A stretch of DNA of 64,000 nt from Theocolax elegans. Taxonomy: Eukaryota; Arthropoda; Insecta; Hymenoptera; Cerocephalidae. Made by a program: the position numbers and the translations under genes. Where the stretch lies: positions 37,880,546 through 37,944,545 of the forward strand of contig CM047428.1 in the NCBI GenBank assembly GCA_026168455.1, in the 5' to 3' direction. How positions within the stretch are numbered: the stretch's first letter is position 1; the number at the start of each line of letters is the position of its first letter. The notes beneath the pieces were generated by a model that was not told where the DNA came from, ran no database searches, and was given only the letters and a program-made list of their open reading frames with translations. Positions 43,051 through 55,740 of this stretch are shown here, piece after piece.

Positions 43051-43170
43051 ATGCCTAAAATAAAAGAAAATAGAAGAGTACTAATTCAAAAGTGGTTAAG
43101 TGAAGTCAAAGAAAGTTCTTTAGTATGCACAGGTGAAAGTGTATTTTGTGGTGCTTGCAACAATAAAGAG
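43051..43170 (+). pseudogene. hAT (CGGBP1-like) transposase, exon 1: zinc-finger start
   Basis: ATG at 43051 opens MPKIKENRRVLIQKWLSEVK and then ESVFCGACNNK, the N-terminus and Cys-x2-Cys half of a BED-like zinc finger as in CGGBP1-like hAT proteins, which bind DNA ends. The other half (QLEQHLKTKE) starts only at about 51297 after a typical 3' splice site, so the finger was probably split by an intron that now holds 7.8 kb of inserted repeats. The donor near 43162 (GAG|GTTTTT) is weak. Confidence 0.6.
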
Positions 43171-43255
43171 GTTTTTTCTAGCCTGAAAGTGTATTATTAC
43201 TATTTCTCAAATAATTCAATATAACTTAAGTAGCTTATAAAATTTTTTCTTAATA

Positions 43256-44670
43256 TATACTAGCTAAAATCCTCACTCGCTCACGCTCGCTCGCTGAAAA
43301 ATCATTATCTAATAGATAATATTAAATTAAACTAAAAAATATTTTATTATTTAACTACATTCAATTATTATTTATTAAATTGTACCCATATAGATTTATT
43401 ATCATATGTATAATAATTAATGAATTTATTATTATTATACGATGAATTAAAATGATAATATTAAAAAAATAGAAATTATCTATAAAAATAATAATTTTTG
43501 TATGAAATAGAGTTTAATTATTATTGCAATAGCACTTTTCATAAAGGAATTATTATTGATTTTTTATTGTCATGTGATATGTATACATCCTTTGCAAATA
43601 ATTATTTTATTTATTTGGCAGTACTTATTAATTTGTGTGTTATTGGTAATTTGGTAATAGCACTTTTTATACACTGAGTAAAATATTATAAACTATATTA
43701 CAAAAAATCTATATAAAATAATCTATATTAAAAATTACTATATTGTATAGGAAAAGTGTGACATCTCAGCAATATAATAATTTTTGCTATGTTATATAGT
43801 AAAAATTAGATATACTATCTTTTAATATCCAATATCGTAATTTTTGATATTCAATATAGTAATTTTTATTATATAAGTCAGCAAATTTTATTATTCAATC
43901 TGGTATTTTTTAAATGCGAATGTAAGGAAGTAAAAATGAATTATATTTTGTTTTTAATTAATTCGAAATAGAATGTATATATTGGGGGAATTCCATTTGT
44001 CAATTAAGTACTACAGAAGCATTTAATATTTGGAGATTTAATTATATACTATTTTTACGCAGTTGATCGCAATTTTTATTCACTTGCATATATTTATTCA
44101 TTACACTTATTAGTCACTAACTTAAATATTGTTTCAATCGCTATCATTGAAATACGCTGAACGGAAGATACATTTTCGCATAATAACTAAATATCTTGTT
44201 GTTTCTTATATACTAGTTGACACATTTTTGAGCATTTGCGAGAAGAACTGGAAAAATAGAAAATTTTATACACGCCACCTATTGGACGAATGGAGTAATT
44301 AGAATATAACGTTAAATTTTTAATAGCCTTAAATTAAAAAGTCGTCTCAAAACAATTGAATACTGAAAAAGAAATGAACGTATACGCGTATATAAAATAT
44401 TTCTACAAAACATATTATACAAATTTTAATATATGTAGTATATATATTTCACTATACATATATGATGTAAGAACTTTTGTTATTTTGATATTAAAATTTG
44501 CTATTTACGTAAGATTAATTATAACGTTACATATTAAATATTGTAAAATTTTATTTTATAAATTTTATAAAATAACAAAATATAGTATAAAAATTTTAAT
44601 AATTTTTGTCTATATATATAACTAATTTATATAAAAACTCAACCAAATAATTAAATATTGATCATACATA
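43256..44670 (+). repeat. Left inverted arm of the complex
   Basis: Inverse of 47886-49065. Matching landmarks are ctagctaaaatcctc at the outer end, gtgtgacatctcagcaatat in the middle and aaataattaaatattgatca at the inner end. The left arm has about 190 bp extra near 44447-44640. Confidence 0.85.
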
Positions 44671-44795
44671 TATAATTATAATCTATTTATATATTAGGTA
44701 GTTTATGTTATTATGTATTATGGTACTTAAAGTATTTATGGTATTTGTGTTATTTATATTATTTTATTACTATTTATTATTATTTTTATTATTAT

Positions 44796-45165
44796 CTACT
44801 GGAACGCACATTACGAAATTAAAAAAAATCATTTCTTTCTGAAGATGATTTCCAGGTCCCTAATGTTACCTCCAGATCATCGCGGCATCATCTACTGTAA
44901 CGCACATTACGAAATTAAAAAAAAATTGATTTCTTCCTGTAGATGATGTCCAGGTCCCTTATGTTACCTCCAGATCATCGCAACATCATCTATTGGAACG
45001 CACATTACGAAATTTAAAAAAAAATTAATTTCTTCCTGTAGATGATATTCAGGTCCCTTATGTTGCCTCCAGATCATCGCGACATCATCTACTGGAACAA
45101 ACATTACGAAATTAAAAAAAAAATATTCCCTTCCTGTTGATGATATCCAGTCCTTCATGTTACCT
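44796..45165 (+). repeat. Minisatellite array 1 (about 97-bp unit, four copies)
   Basis: Unit of the type ttcttcctgtagatgatgtcc..aggtcccta.tgttacctcc.aggtcatcg.ggcatcatctactgga.cg..cattacgaaattaaaaaaaa. Each unit contains gtagatgatg and its complement catcatctac, so it can fold back. Confidence 0.9.
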
Positions 45166-45744
45166 TTAGTTATAACTGATCGATATAAGCAAATAAATAA
45201 TCGAGATAAATAATCGAGGTTTTTTTATAAAAAAGTTAAGCATTATTTCTAATTAATCCGTGTGGTTTCGCGATACTTTCATTAAAAAAAATTCATTTTT
45301 TCGAAAATTCAAGAGAGATAAGAAGAGTTAACAAAATAAAAAGTCTGCCTGTACGGACATACGAACGTACGCTCAGACTTAAACTTTTAAACCATTAAAA
45401 AATTACTTGAATACCTATAAAAAATTCAAACACTAAGTCAAATTATTCCTTTGGGTGCCGCGATCATATTGAATTAAAAAAAATTAATTTTTGTAAACTA
45501 TTTAAAATATATAACATAATTTATACTTAAATCGTCATTTAGACAGTATAAAATTTTAATATAATGTGGATGGATGTGGATGTGGATAATATCATTTAAT
45601 ATCTACTTAATGAACTGTATTTTTCTGAATTTCTGAGAATTGATCTACTACGTACATCCTATACATTCTAGTAACGTTGTTAATATCTCTTAGTTTATTA
45701 ACAAAATTATCATAAATTTATAATAATACTATATATATTGGAAG

Positions 45745-47440
45745 GTCCATTACGAAATTAAAAAAATCATTTCTTTCTGGAGATGATTTCCAGGTCCCTA
45801 ATGTTACCTCAAGGTTAACGGGGCAACATTTACTGAAAGGCCTATTACGGAATCAAAAAAAAATATTTTCTTCTTGTAGTAGATATCCAGGTCCCTAATG
45901 TTACCTCCAGGTCATCGGGACATAATCTACTGGAAGGTTCATTATAAAAATAAAAAAACAATTTTCTTCCTGTAGATGATGTCCAGGTCCCTAATGTTAC
46001 CTCCAGGTTAACGGGATAACATCTACTGGAAAGCCTATTACGAAACCAAAAAAAAATTTTTCCTGAAGATGATATCCAGGTCACTAATGTTACCTCCAGG
46101 TTAACGAGGCAACATTTACTGAAAGGTCTATTACGGAATCAAAAAAAAATATTTTCTGCCTGTAGTGGATGTCCAGGTCCATAATGTTACCTACAGGTCA
46201 TCGGGACATCATCTACTGGAAGGTTCATTATAAAAATAAAAAAAAATTTTCTTCCTGTAGATGATGTCCAGGTCCCTAATGTTACCTCCAGGTTAACGGG
46301 ATAACATCTACTGGAAAGCCTATTACGAAACCAAAAAAAAAATTTTTCCTAGATAGTAGATGATGTTCAGGTCCCTTATGTTACCTCTAGATCATCGCGG
46401 CATCATCTACTGGAACGCACATTACGAAATTTAAAAAAAAATTTTCTTCCTGTAGAAAATGTCCAGGTCCCTACTGTTACCTCCAGGTCGACGGGGCATC
46501 ATCTACTGGAAGGTTCATTATAAAAATAAAAAAAAATTTTCTTCCTGTAGATGATGTCCAGGTCCCTAATGTTACCTCCAGGTTAACGGGATAACATCTA
46601 CTGGAAAGCCTATTACGAAACCAAAAAAAAAATTTTTATTCCTGTAGAAATGTCCAGGTCCCTACTGTTACCTCCAGGTCGACGGGGCATCATCTACTGG
46701 AAGGTTCATTATAAAAATAAAAAAAATTTTCTTCCTGTAGATGATGTCCAGGGTCCCTAATGTTACCTCCAGGGGTTAACGGGATAACATCTACTGGAAA
46801 GCTCTTACGAACCAAAAAAAAATTTTTCCTAGATAGTAGATGATGTTCAGGTCCCTTATGTTACCTCTAGATCATCGCGGCATCATCTACTGGAACGCAC
46901 ATTACGAAATTTAAAAAAAAATTTTCTTCCTGTAGAAAATGTCCAGGTCCCTACTGTTACCTCGAGGTCGACGGGGCATAATCTACGGCAGGCTATTACG
47001 AAATCAAAAAAAAAAATTTTTCTTCCTGTAGGAGATATGTAGGTCAGTAATGTTACCTCCAGGTCAACAGGGCATCTTCTACTGAAAGACCTATTACGAA
47101 ATAAAAAAAAAATTTTTCTTCCTGTAGATGACGTGCAGGTCACTAATTTTACCTCCAGGTCATCGGGGCAACATCTACTGGAAGGCATATTACGAAATTA
47201 AAAAACAAAATTTTTCTTCCAGTAGAAGATTTCTAGGTCCGTAATGTTACCTCCAGGACATCAGGGCAACTCCTACTGTGAGACTTATTACGATATCAAA
47301 AAAAAAAAAATTTTCTTCCTGTAGAAGATGTCCAGGTCCCTACTGTTACCTCCAGGTCGACGGGGCATCATCTACTGGAGCCCATATTACGAAATTAAAA
47401 AGAATATTCCCTTCCTGTTGATGATGTCCAGTCCTTAATG
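45745..47440 (+). repeat. Minisatellite array 2 (about 97-bp unit, about 17 copies)
   Basis: Same unit as array 1 with alternating variants (ggttaacgggataacat, ggtcgacggggcatcat). Larger blocks recur, for example 46180-46330 and 46500-46625, hinting at higher-order units. Followed by a U segment at 47441-47885. Confidence 0.9.
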
Positions 47441-47885
47441 TTAACTTCAGTTGTAACTGATCGAGATAAACAAATAAATAATCATTTTAAATAATCGAGG
47501 TTAAACCATTTAAAAAAGTAATTAAGCACCTATAAAAAAGTTAAACACTATTACTAATTAATCCGTGTGATTCCGCGATCACTTTCATTAAATAAAATTC
47601 ATTTTTTCGAAAATCCAAGAGAGATATAAGAAGAGTTAAAAAATAAAAAGTCTGCCTGTACGGACGTACGGACGTACGTACGTACGCTCAGAATTAAACT
47701 TTAAAACCATTAAAAAATTAATTAAATACCTATAAAAAAGTCAAACACTATGTCTAATTATTCCTTTGGGTGCCGCGATCCTATTGAATAAAAAAAAATT
47801 AATTTTTACAAACTATTTAAAAAAATATAACATAATTTATACTTAAATCGTCATTTTGACAGTATAAAATTTTAATATAATGTGG

Positions 47886-49065
47886 ATATGTATGATCAAT
47901 ATTTAATTATTTGGTTGATTTTTTTTAAATATATATACTACATATATTAAAATTTGTATAAGATGTATTGTAGAAATATTTTATATACACGTATACGTTC
48001 ATTTCTTTTTCAGTATTCAATTGTTTTGAGACGACTTTTTAATTTAAGGCTATTCTAATTATTCCGTTCGTCCAATAGGTGGCGTGTATAAAATTTTCTA
48101 TTTTTCCAGTTCTTCTCGCAAATGCTCAAAAATGTGTATTATGCGAAAATGTATCTTCCGTTCAGCGTATTTCAATGATAGCGATTGAAACAATATTTAA
48201 GTTAGTGACTAATAAGTGTAATGAATAAATATATGCGAGTGAATAAAAATTGCGATCAACTGCGTAAGAATAGTATATAATTAAATCTCCAAATATTAAA
48301 TGCTTCTGTAGTACTTAATTGACAAATGAAATTCCCCCAATATATACATTCTATTTCGAATTAATTAAAAACAAAATATAATTCATTTTTACTTCCTTAC
48401 ATTCGCATTTAAAAAATACCAGATTGAATAATAAAATTTGCTGACTTATATAATAAAAATTACTATATTGAATATCAAAAATTACGATATTGGATATTAA
48501 AAGATAGTATATCTAAATTTTACTATATAACATAGCAAAAATTATTATATTGCTGAGATGTCACACTTTTCCTATACAATATAGTAATTTTGAATATAGA
48601 TTATTTTATATAGATTTTTTGTAATATAGTTTATAATATTTTACTCAGTGTATAAAAAGTGCTATTACCAAATTACCAATAACACACAAATTAATAAGTA
48701 CTGCCAAATAAATAAAATAATTATTTGCAAAGGATGTATACATATCACATGACAATAAAAAATCAATAATAATTCCTTTATGAAAATTGCTATTGCAATA
48801 ATAATTTAACTCTATTTCATACAAAAGTAATTATTTTTATATTTTTATAGATAATTTCTATTTTTTTAATATAATCATTTTAATTCATCGTATAATAATA
48901 ATAAACATTAATTATTATACATATGATAATAATTCTATATGGGTACATTTTAATAAATAATAATTGAATGTAGTTAAATAATAAAATACTTTTTAGGTTC
49001 ATTTAATATTATCTATTATAAAATAATTTTTCATCGAGCGATCGTGAGCGAGGGAGGATTTTAGC
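47886..49065 (-). repeat. Right inverted arm of the complex
   Basis: Complement of the left arm with small indels. The outer end aggattttagctagg passes directly into array 3. Confidence 0.85.
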
Positions 49066-50580
49066 TAGGTCATCCAGGTCATCGCAGCATTATCTACTTG
49101 ATAGCTTATATAAAATTAAAAAAAATTAATTTCTTCCTGTAGATGGTGTCCAGGTCCTTACTGTTACCTCCACGTCGACGGTGCATCATCTACTGGAAGG
49201 CCTATTACGAAACCAAAAAAAAAAAATTTTCTTCCTGTGGAAGATGTCTAGGTCGGTAATGTTACCTCCAGGTCAACAGGGCATCATCTACTGGAAGGTT
49301 CATTATAAAAATGAAAAAACAATTTTCTTCCTGTAGAAGATGTTTAGGTCCCTACTGTTACCCATAGGTCGACGGGGCATCATCTACTGGAAGGGCTATT
49401 ACGAAACCAAAAAAAAAAAAAATTTTCTTCCTGTAGAAGATGTCGAGGTCGGTAATGTTACCTCCAGGTCATCGGGGCAACATGTAGAGAAAGACTTATT
49501 ACGAAATAAAAGAAAAAATTTTCTTCCTGTAGAAGATGGCCAGGTCGGTAATGTTACCTCCAGGTCATCGGGGCAACATGTAGAGAAAGACTTATTACGA
49601 AATAAAAAAAAAATTTTCTTCCTGTAGAAGATGTCCAGGTCGGTAATGTTACCTCCAGGTTATCGGGGAAATATCTACAGAAAGACCTATTACGTAAAAA
49701 AAAAAAAATTTTTTCCTGTAGAAGATGTCTAGGTCCCTACTGTTACCTCCAGGTCGACGGGGCATCATTTACTGGAAGGCATATTACGAAACCAAAAAAA
49801 AAAATTTTCTTCCTGTGGAAGATGTCTAGGTCGGTAATGTTACCTCCAGGTCAACAGGGCATCATCTACTGGAAGGTTCATTATAAAAATGAAAAAACAA
49901 TTTTCTTCCTGTAGAAGATGTTTAGGTCCCTACTGTTACCCATAGGTCGACGGGGCATCATCTACTGGAAGGGCTATTACGAAACCAAAAAAAAAAAAAT
50001 TTTCTTCCTGTAGAAGATGTCGAGGTCGGTAATGTTACCTCCAGGTCATCGGGGCAACATGTAGAGAAAGACTTATTACGAAATAAAAGAAAAAATTTTC
50101 TTCCTGTAGAAGATGGCCAGGTCGGTAATGTTACCTCCAGGTCATCGGGGCAACATGTAGAGAAAGACTTATTACGAAATAAAAAAAAAATTTTTCTTCC
50201 TGTAGAAGATGTCCAGGTCGGTAATGTTACCTCCAGGTTATCGGGGAAATATCTACAGAAAGACCTATTACGTAAAAAAAAAAAAATTTTTTCCTGTAGA
50301 AGATGTCTAGGTCCCTACTGTTACCTCCAGGTCGACGGGGCATCATTTACTGGAAGGCATATTACGAAATAAAAAAAAAACTTTTTCTTCCTGTAGAAGA
50401 TGTCCAGGTCGATAATGTTACCTCCAGGTCATCGAGGAAATATCTACTGAAAGACCTATTACGTAAAAAAAAAAAATTTTTTCTTCCTGTAGAAGATGTC
50501 TAGGTCCCTACTGTTACCTCCAGGTCGACGGGGCATCATCTACTGGAACCCATATTTCGAAATTAAAAAAAAAATATTCC
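49066..50580 (+). repeat. Minisatellite array 3 with a 579-bp higher-order duplication
   Basis: About 15 units. The block starting cctgtggaagatgtctaggt at 49233 recurs almost unchanged at 49812, so 49230-49790 and 49810-50370 are direct copies of a six-unit block. A U segment follows to 51080. The 95-codon open frame at 49340-49627 simply follows the repeat. Confidence 0.9.
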
Positions 50581-51296
50581 CTTATATTTTAAATATTCCC
50601 ATATATTTGTTGATGTTGTCCAGTCCTTAATGTTATCTTCAGTTATAACTAATCGACTATAAAAAATTAAAAAAAGTAAATAAAAAAGTAATTAAACACC
50701 CATAAAAAAGTTAAACACTATTTCTAATTAATCCGTGTGGTTCCGCGATCACTTTCATTAAAAAAAAATTCATTTTTTCGAAAATCCAAGAGAGTTATAA
50801 GAAGAGTTAAAAAATAAAAAGCCGCCTGTACGGATGTACGGACGTACGGACGTATGGACGTACGAACGTACGGACGTACGCTCAGACTTAAACTTTAAAA
50901 CCAATAAAAAATTAATTAAATACCTATAAAAAAAGTCAAACACTATGTCTAATTATTCCTTTGGGTGCCGCGATTATATTGAATTAAAAAAAATAAATTT
51001 TACAAACTATTTAAAAAAATATAACATAATTTATACTTAAATCGTCATTTTGACAGTATAAAATTTTAATATAATGTGGATAATAATGTCCTTTATTCTA
51101 AAAGTAGATGCCTATTTAAAATTGAATATTAAAATGAGTAAATTTTCTTTATTTAAATACAAATAATTAAATTCAATTTAAAACAGTTATTTAATTTAAT
51201 ACTTAATGTACTTAATAAACTCTTATTCATTGTTTAAATTTAATTTAAAGACAATTTACGTTTGTTATTTATTTTAATTTTCTAATCATATTTTAG

Positions 51297-52466
51297 ATAA
51301 CTGGTGATAGGAAGTCTCAACTGGAGCAACATTTAAAAACAAAAGAATATCTATTAAATACAGCTAATTTAGAAGATGCGATAGACAATTCAACCACTTA
51401 AAACAATGATGCTATGCAACAGACATTTTCATCTCGAAAAAGTAAGTTTTGTGCTGATATGTGTAAAGCAACGATAGCAATAAAAATGTGTTGGCGCAGT
51501 CTGGATAATAAAACGCGGTAAAACTTTTTGAAGAAATATACGAAACAAAAAATTCCAGATGAATCAACACTAAGAAAAAGTTATTTGGATGATTGTTATC
51601 GCCGCAGTATTCACAACATATAACAAGATATTGGTCAAAATTTTGTTTGGATATCTGTTGACGAGACTACGGATGCTACTGGCAGGCAGGTAGCTTATTT
51701 AATAATTGGAAAGCTTTGCAAATAAGAAAAGACAAAACCACATTTAGTTGTTTGCAAAGTTCTTGAGAAAACTCATCATGAAACAATTGCTCATTTCGTC
51801 AACTTATCATTGCAACAGTTGTGGACGAACACGAATTTCCATGAAAAGATTTTGCTTATTGTCACCGATGCAGCTGCTTACATATTGAAAGCAGTTAACT
51901 ATTAAAAGTTTTTTTTCCAAATATAATGCATTTAGAAATCCGTGATTATTTTCCACAAGTCAATAAATTAATATCGTCGGTCCAAAAAGTTTTTCTAAAG
52001 GTTCCGACCTGTATTGAGTTATATAAAGAAAATTTACCCAACACTACTTTACCACCAGAACCAATTTTAACTCGCTGGAGAAACTGGATTGAAGCAGCAT
52101 GTTTTTATGCTGACAATTTTGAAATTATTAAAGATGTAAATATTTAACCATTCTGTTTTGATTTATTATATTTTTGTTTTATGATTTACAAATTATTAAT
52201 AAAATATTTATTATTTAAATCAACAGCTAATTGAATCATTTAATGCAAATGAAGCTGCGTCAAATCGATCTGCCCAGGAAGTTTTTACAAGTGGTCATTT
52301 AGCTGAAGACTTAATTATATTAAAACGCACTTTTCCAAATTTCCAAAAATAATAAAAAAATTAGAATCATTGGAATTACCTTCAACTCAATCAACGGAAA
52401 TCGTAATCGTTTTATTGATGAATTGAATTTGGTGCCAGGATTATGTGGTAACAAAATAAAATTAAA
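51297..52466 (+). pseudogene. hAT (CGGBP1-like) transposase, central exons
   Basis: After a good acceptor (attttag at about 51296) the reading is DRKSQLEQHLKTKEYLL (finger His side), FVWISVDETTDATGRQVAYL (first catalytic Asp), ILLIVTDAAAYILKAV (second Asp), EIRDYFPQVNKLISSVQKVF and LPPEPILTRWRNWIEAACFY, as in hAT transposases. About 14 residues expected between NIMHL and EIRDYF (the H-x-TCLAH-type block) are missing. A GT-AG intron fits 52138-52225, then LIESFNANEAASNRSAQEVF follows. In-frame stops near 51400, 51521, 51622 and 51723 and a frameshift near 52350 show decay. The frame is broken by the LTR element at 52470. Confidence 0.75.
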
Positions 52467-52469
52467 GAT

Positions 52470-53505
52470 TGTGACATTGTAGTTATACTACATGTCACTT
52501 AGAAATAAACTAGCGAGACAAGGTATTGTATAGCACCTGTCAAGCTTACTATGCGAAGTAAGCGTGCTATACATACCAATTAAGTACTATTAGACACACA
52601 TATGCGAATGTGTGCAACCGATATAAGCTTACAATGCGTAGTAAGCAGCAGAACCCGAAGCAAAGGAGATGCGACTCCTGACTGCGCACAATTGCACACA
52701 CACACACACTGCTCCGTTGATCCAGCATCCTAATGCCTTCTCCAGCACCAGGAATGACCCGTACCATATTCCCAGGTCCCATCCAGCCTTGAATGCCCTC
52801 TCCAGCTGTCCGGACACTCCGAGCCGAAGATCCCGTATTGACAATATACGGCACCTGCAATGAAGAAACTCGAGAGGCTCGATTTAGCTTAAAATCGAGG
52901 TAAAAAGGAACGATTTAAACGCTTACCTCGCAGATAGTAATCTCAGCAGGGCTGCAGTTACTCAATCGCCATCCAGCACTACGAAGTCAACGTCGTCGAC
53001 GACATCTCCGTCGAGGCAGTGAAATCACGGCCCGAGCGGCCAGTACGAACTGAGCCGAGCGCGCACGACTCGAGACGCGAGAGTAGGCGCGCCTGCGCAA
53101 TACGCCGAGGGAAAACTCTCTCGCTTCGTGCGTGCCGATACTCGAGAGACTGCGACCGACCACCGATCGTGCGACACGCCATATCGCTATTTCAACAAAC
53201 CACGTGTGTGTCCGAGGGAACCAGGAGACGAGCGTCCAGGTGAGCCGTGCTCCTTCCTCCCAAATCCAGCTTCCTTTCAGTGTGTGTGCGCGACGCGTGG
53301 TTAGGTGCGGGACGGCCCGCAATCGCGCGAACGCGAGCGACCGCGGCCAACGTGACTGGCAACTTTGAACGGCAAAGCCGCTGCTTTGCCGTGTAATACT
53401 TGTGAGCACAGTAAGTGCATTAAACCTGCAATCTCTTTTAACTAAGTTGTTTGATTTTTGTGTCTTAACCGTGACTCCACCCTAATCCCCAGTGGACACG
53501 TCACA
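52470..53505 (+). repeat. LTR 1 (about 1,036 bp)
   Basis: Begins TGTGACATTG and ends GGACACGTCACA, giving the TG..CA ends and a TGTGAC/GTCACA short inverted repeat. Three differences from LTR2 were noticed (near 52952, 52980 and 53019), so insertion is recent. A GC-rich block (52980-53370), then ATTAAA (about 53419) and a TTTTGTGTCTT block before the end, look like promoter/R-U5 structure. Confidence 0.9.
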
Positions 53506-53519
53506 TGGCGACCGTGACT
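53506..53519 (+). promoter_or_regulatory. Primer-binding site (tRNA-Arg type)
   Basis: TGGCGACCGTGACT lies directly after LTR1. It matches the tRNA-Arg-complementary site used by Drosophila 412/mdg1-like elements (TGGCGACCGTGACA). Repeated at 58421 after LTR2. Confidence 0.8.
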
Positions 53520-55023
53520 TTTTGATCCGAAAAAAATTGTGATCGTGGACTTCGGGATTTTTTTTCAAGTATTAATCCGCCATATTGCGCACACACAGAG
53601 GAAGCGTCGAAAGTGGTTTTGGACGGCCATTTTAATTTCGACCACGTGTAACCAGATTTTGATTTTTTGTAATAAATTCAAGTTTGGTTAATAGAAATTG
53701 TTGATGTTAGTGAATTATCTGCAAAATTCGGTGAGTCTATTCCATATTATTTGGTTTGAAATTTTTTTCTGCATATTGTTCTTTTTTGCACATAACAGCA
53801 ATAATTTTATTTTTCCCTTTATAAATATAAATTTTGCAATTAGTTTTATTCCCTTCTAGCTCCAAAATATTTGATTTTGTTTAATGGCTTTTTGAAGTTT
53901 GTAAAATTAAATTACATTAAAAGTCATATGAGTAAGAGAATTTTGGAGTACGAGTAAGTACTTAGTAAATTGTCATTTCAAGCTACGTTCTCAACTTAGG
54001 AAAAGAAAAGTAAGGAAAATGTTTTTTTAAGTTTATTACAATTAATTATTGTTAAAAATTAGCAGTCAAAGTTAATATTGTACCCTGTAGTAATAAATTC
54101 AAGGGACAAATAGCAAATATCGCAGTTACTTGATTTACTCAACAAGTAATTTTTGTGAAAATTTTTGTTTGCAATTAAATTGAGTTTTTTATTGTAAATA
54201 AGCATTCTTTGAGTTAATTAGAACCTATAGCCACCAAAATTATATTCAATTTAAATTATTTTTGAACAAAATAGGACCCTTCAAATATTGAGAACGATAG
54301 CCAACCAAGTGTATATACAGTTATACAGTGTTAAGATAGTAATATTTAATTGCTGTACGCTTATTAATTTTGAAATTGCATTAACAAGTAACATTTCACT
54401 ATTTATTTGCATTGTATATATATCTTTTTAAGAGTCGTAACCCATCTAGCACCATTGTAACCTAATCCAGCACCATATATACCCATATATACCCAATACG
54501 CTTAAATATTTCAAGCTTGGCTTGTAAATTATTCACTTATACGCTTGCCTTTCACTCAAGTTCGTTGTTGTGAATTCTTGCGTAGGTACTTAATTAGTTT
54601 TTGTTGATAAATATGGTCATAACAGTATCGACAAAAATAATTTAACAAATTTCTTTTTTTTTGCTTTTGGCTTTTTGTGCGCTGAAATTAACAATACTGA
54701 CTTGTTAGTGTGTTATATAATTTTAATTGCTTAATAACTAAAATCTAGTTTTGTTATTATTTTTATTTGCTTGCTCATAAATTAGTTTGCTTAAAATTAA
54801 AGCAATTTGATAATTTTATGCTTGCATAATTTTAATTAATTATTAAGTCAAAATTTTGTTTTTTTTAAGAAATGAAGCTACAATTGAGCTGTTTAGAAAT
54901 AAATTTAATTTTTTTTTGTGATTGACTACAAGTTGTATTGAGCTGCACTTAGTATTAAAATTTTTTTTTGACGAAATAGCGTGAATTAATTTACGTGTCC
55001 TAAAAAAAAAAAAAATCCTCAAA

Positions 55024-55650
55024 ATGTCAGAACTAAATGGTAGTTTGACTCTGCATACGTTGGCAGAGGAGGATTATACTAGGTTATCGTTGGAAGAGGG
55101 CATCCAGCGGATACGGCAAAATGTTTTTCATTGTAGTAACCAAGAAATACTACAATATGCCGATCTAAAAAATTTAAACGCCACAGATTCCATGTATAAT
55201 ATAAGAAATCGAGTTGAAAGATATGAAACACGGAAATGTTTCGGGTTAGCGGCGGCATATTGGGATCCTGAAGTAGACGAGGCGAATTTCGTTCCATTGG
55301 ATATACCCGGTAATAGAAATTTGCATTTAACCTCAGAAGGGGAAAACTACTTAGCTGGCACATGGAGGAATCCGTCCGTCATGCGGCCAGTAAGTAGGGG
55401 AATTACAGCGGGAAATCCTACGGTATCATTGGATAACATGGAAGTGCACAGTGGTGCTTACCCACGTATTCATGGGCAATTGCCGACAGGTCAAACATTG
55501 GGACCATATGCAGATCCGTTAATTTTCAGCAATTCGCGGAATTCGACAGTACTGATTGGCGGAGAAAATGTGGAAACGACAAATGCTAATGTTAGATTAC
55601 ATTTGAACTTCCCATTGCCCACTTCAACGTCAGAACCCCTCCAGCACTAA
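55024..55650 (+). CDS. Gag-like protein of the LTR element (family not recognised)
   Basis: An ATG at 55024 after a long AT-rich leader (1.5 kb from LTR1) opens 208 codons. Recognisable stretches such as EEGIQRIRQNVFHCSNQEIL, NIRNRVERYETRKCFGLAAA and AAYWDPEVDEANFVPLD do not match a family I can name. Position between primer-binding site and the missing pol suggests Gag, the structural protein of retroelement particles. No CCHC zinc knuckle is present. The frame ends at TAA 55648-55650, yet the same frame reopens beyond two more stops at 55741, so the protein may once have been longer. Confidence 0.55.
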   Translation: MSELNGSLTLHTLAEEDYTRLSLEEGIQRIRQNVFHCSNQEILQYADLKNLNATDSMYNIRNRVERYETRKCFGLAAAYWDPEVDEANFVPLDIPGNRNLHLTSEGENYLAGTWRNPSVMRPVSRGITAGNPTVSLDNMEVHSGAYPRIHGQLPTGQTLGPYADPLIFSNSRNSTVLIGGENVETTNANVRLHLNFPLPTSTSEPLQH

Positions 55651-55740
55651 TTATAAACACCGGAAAGCCCATCCAGCACCATCTAAAAAACAAGAAAATT
55701 ACCCTCTAGCACTCCAGCTTCCTATTACCAGTCCGAATTA

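Larger units (their letters stand above)
43256..51080. repeat. 7.8-kb palindrome/minisatellite complex
   Basis: Order: inverted arm (43256-44670), minisatellite array 1 plus U segment, array 2 plus U segment, inverted arm (47886-49065), array 3 plus U segment. The U segment (about 45166-45575, 47441-47885, 50581-51080; contains tttgggtgccgcgat, cgtacggacgtacg, acttaaatcgtcattt) always follows an array in direct orientation. The arms begin ctagctaaaatcctcactcg. There is no coding region; open frames across arrays are repeat artefacts. Class unknown. Confidence 0.8.

Noticed and set aside
49340..49627. 95-codon repetitive open frame (and similar ones at 45845-46084 and 46883-47188)
   Set aside because: They follow the 97-bp minisatellite; the repetitive peptide is a by-product of the array and changes frame with unit-length changes.
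44796..50580. CRISPR array
   Set aside because: Units are contiguous minisatellites without unique spacers, in a eukaryotic transposon context.
52987..53409. 140-codon minus-strand frame in LTR1 (and its copy at 57902-58324)
   Set aside because: Lies antisense in the GC-rich part of an LTR, with other open frames overlapping on both strands; composition effect.
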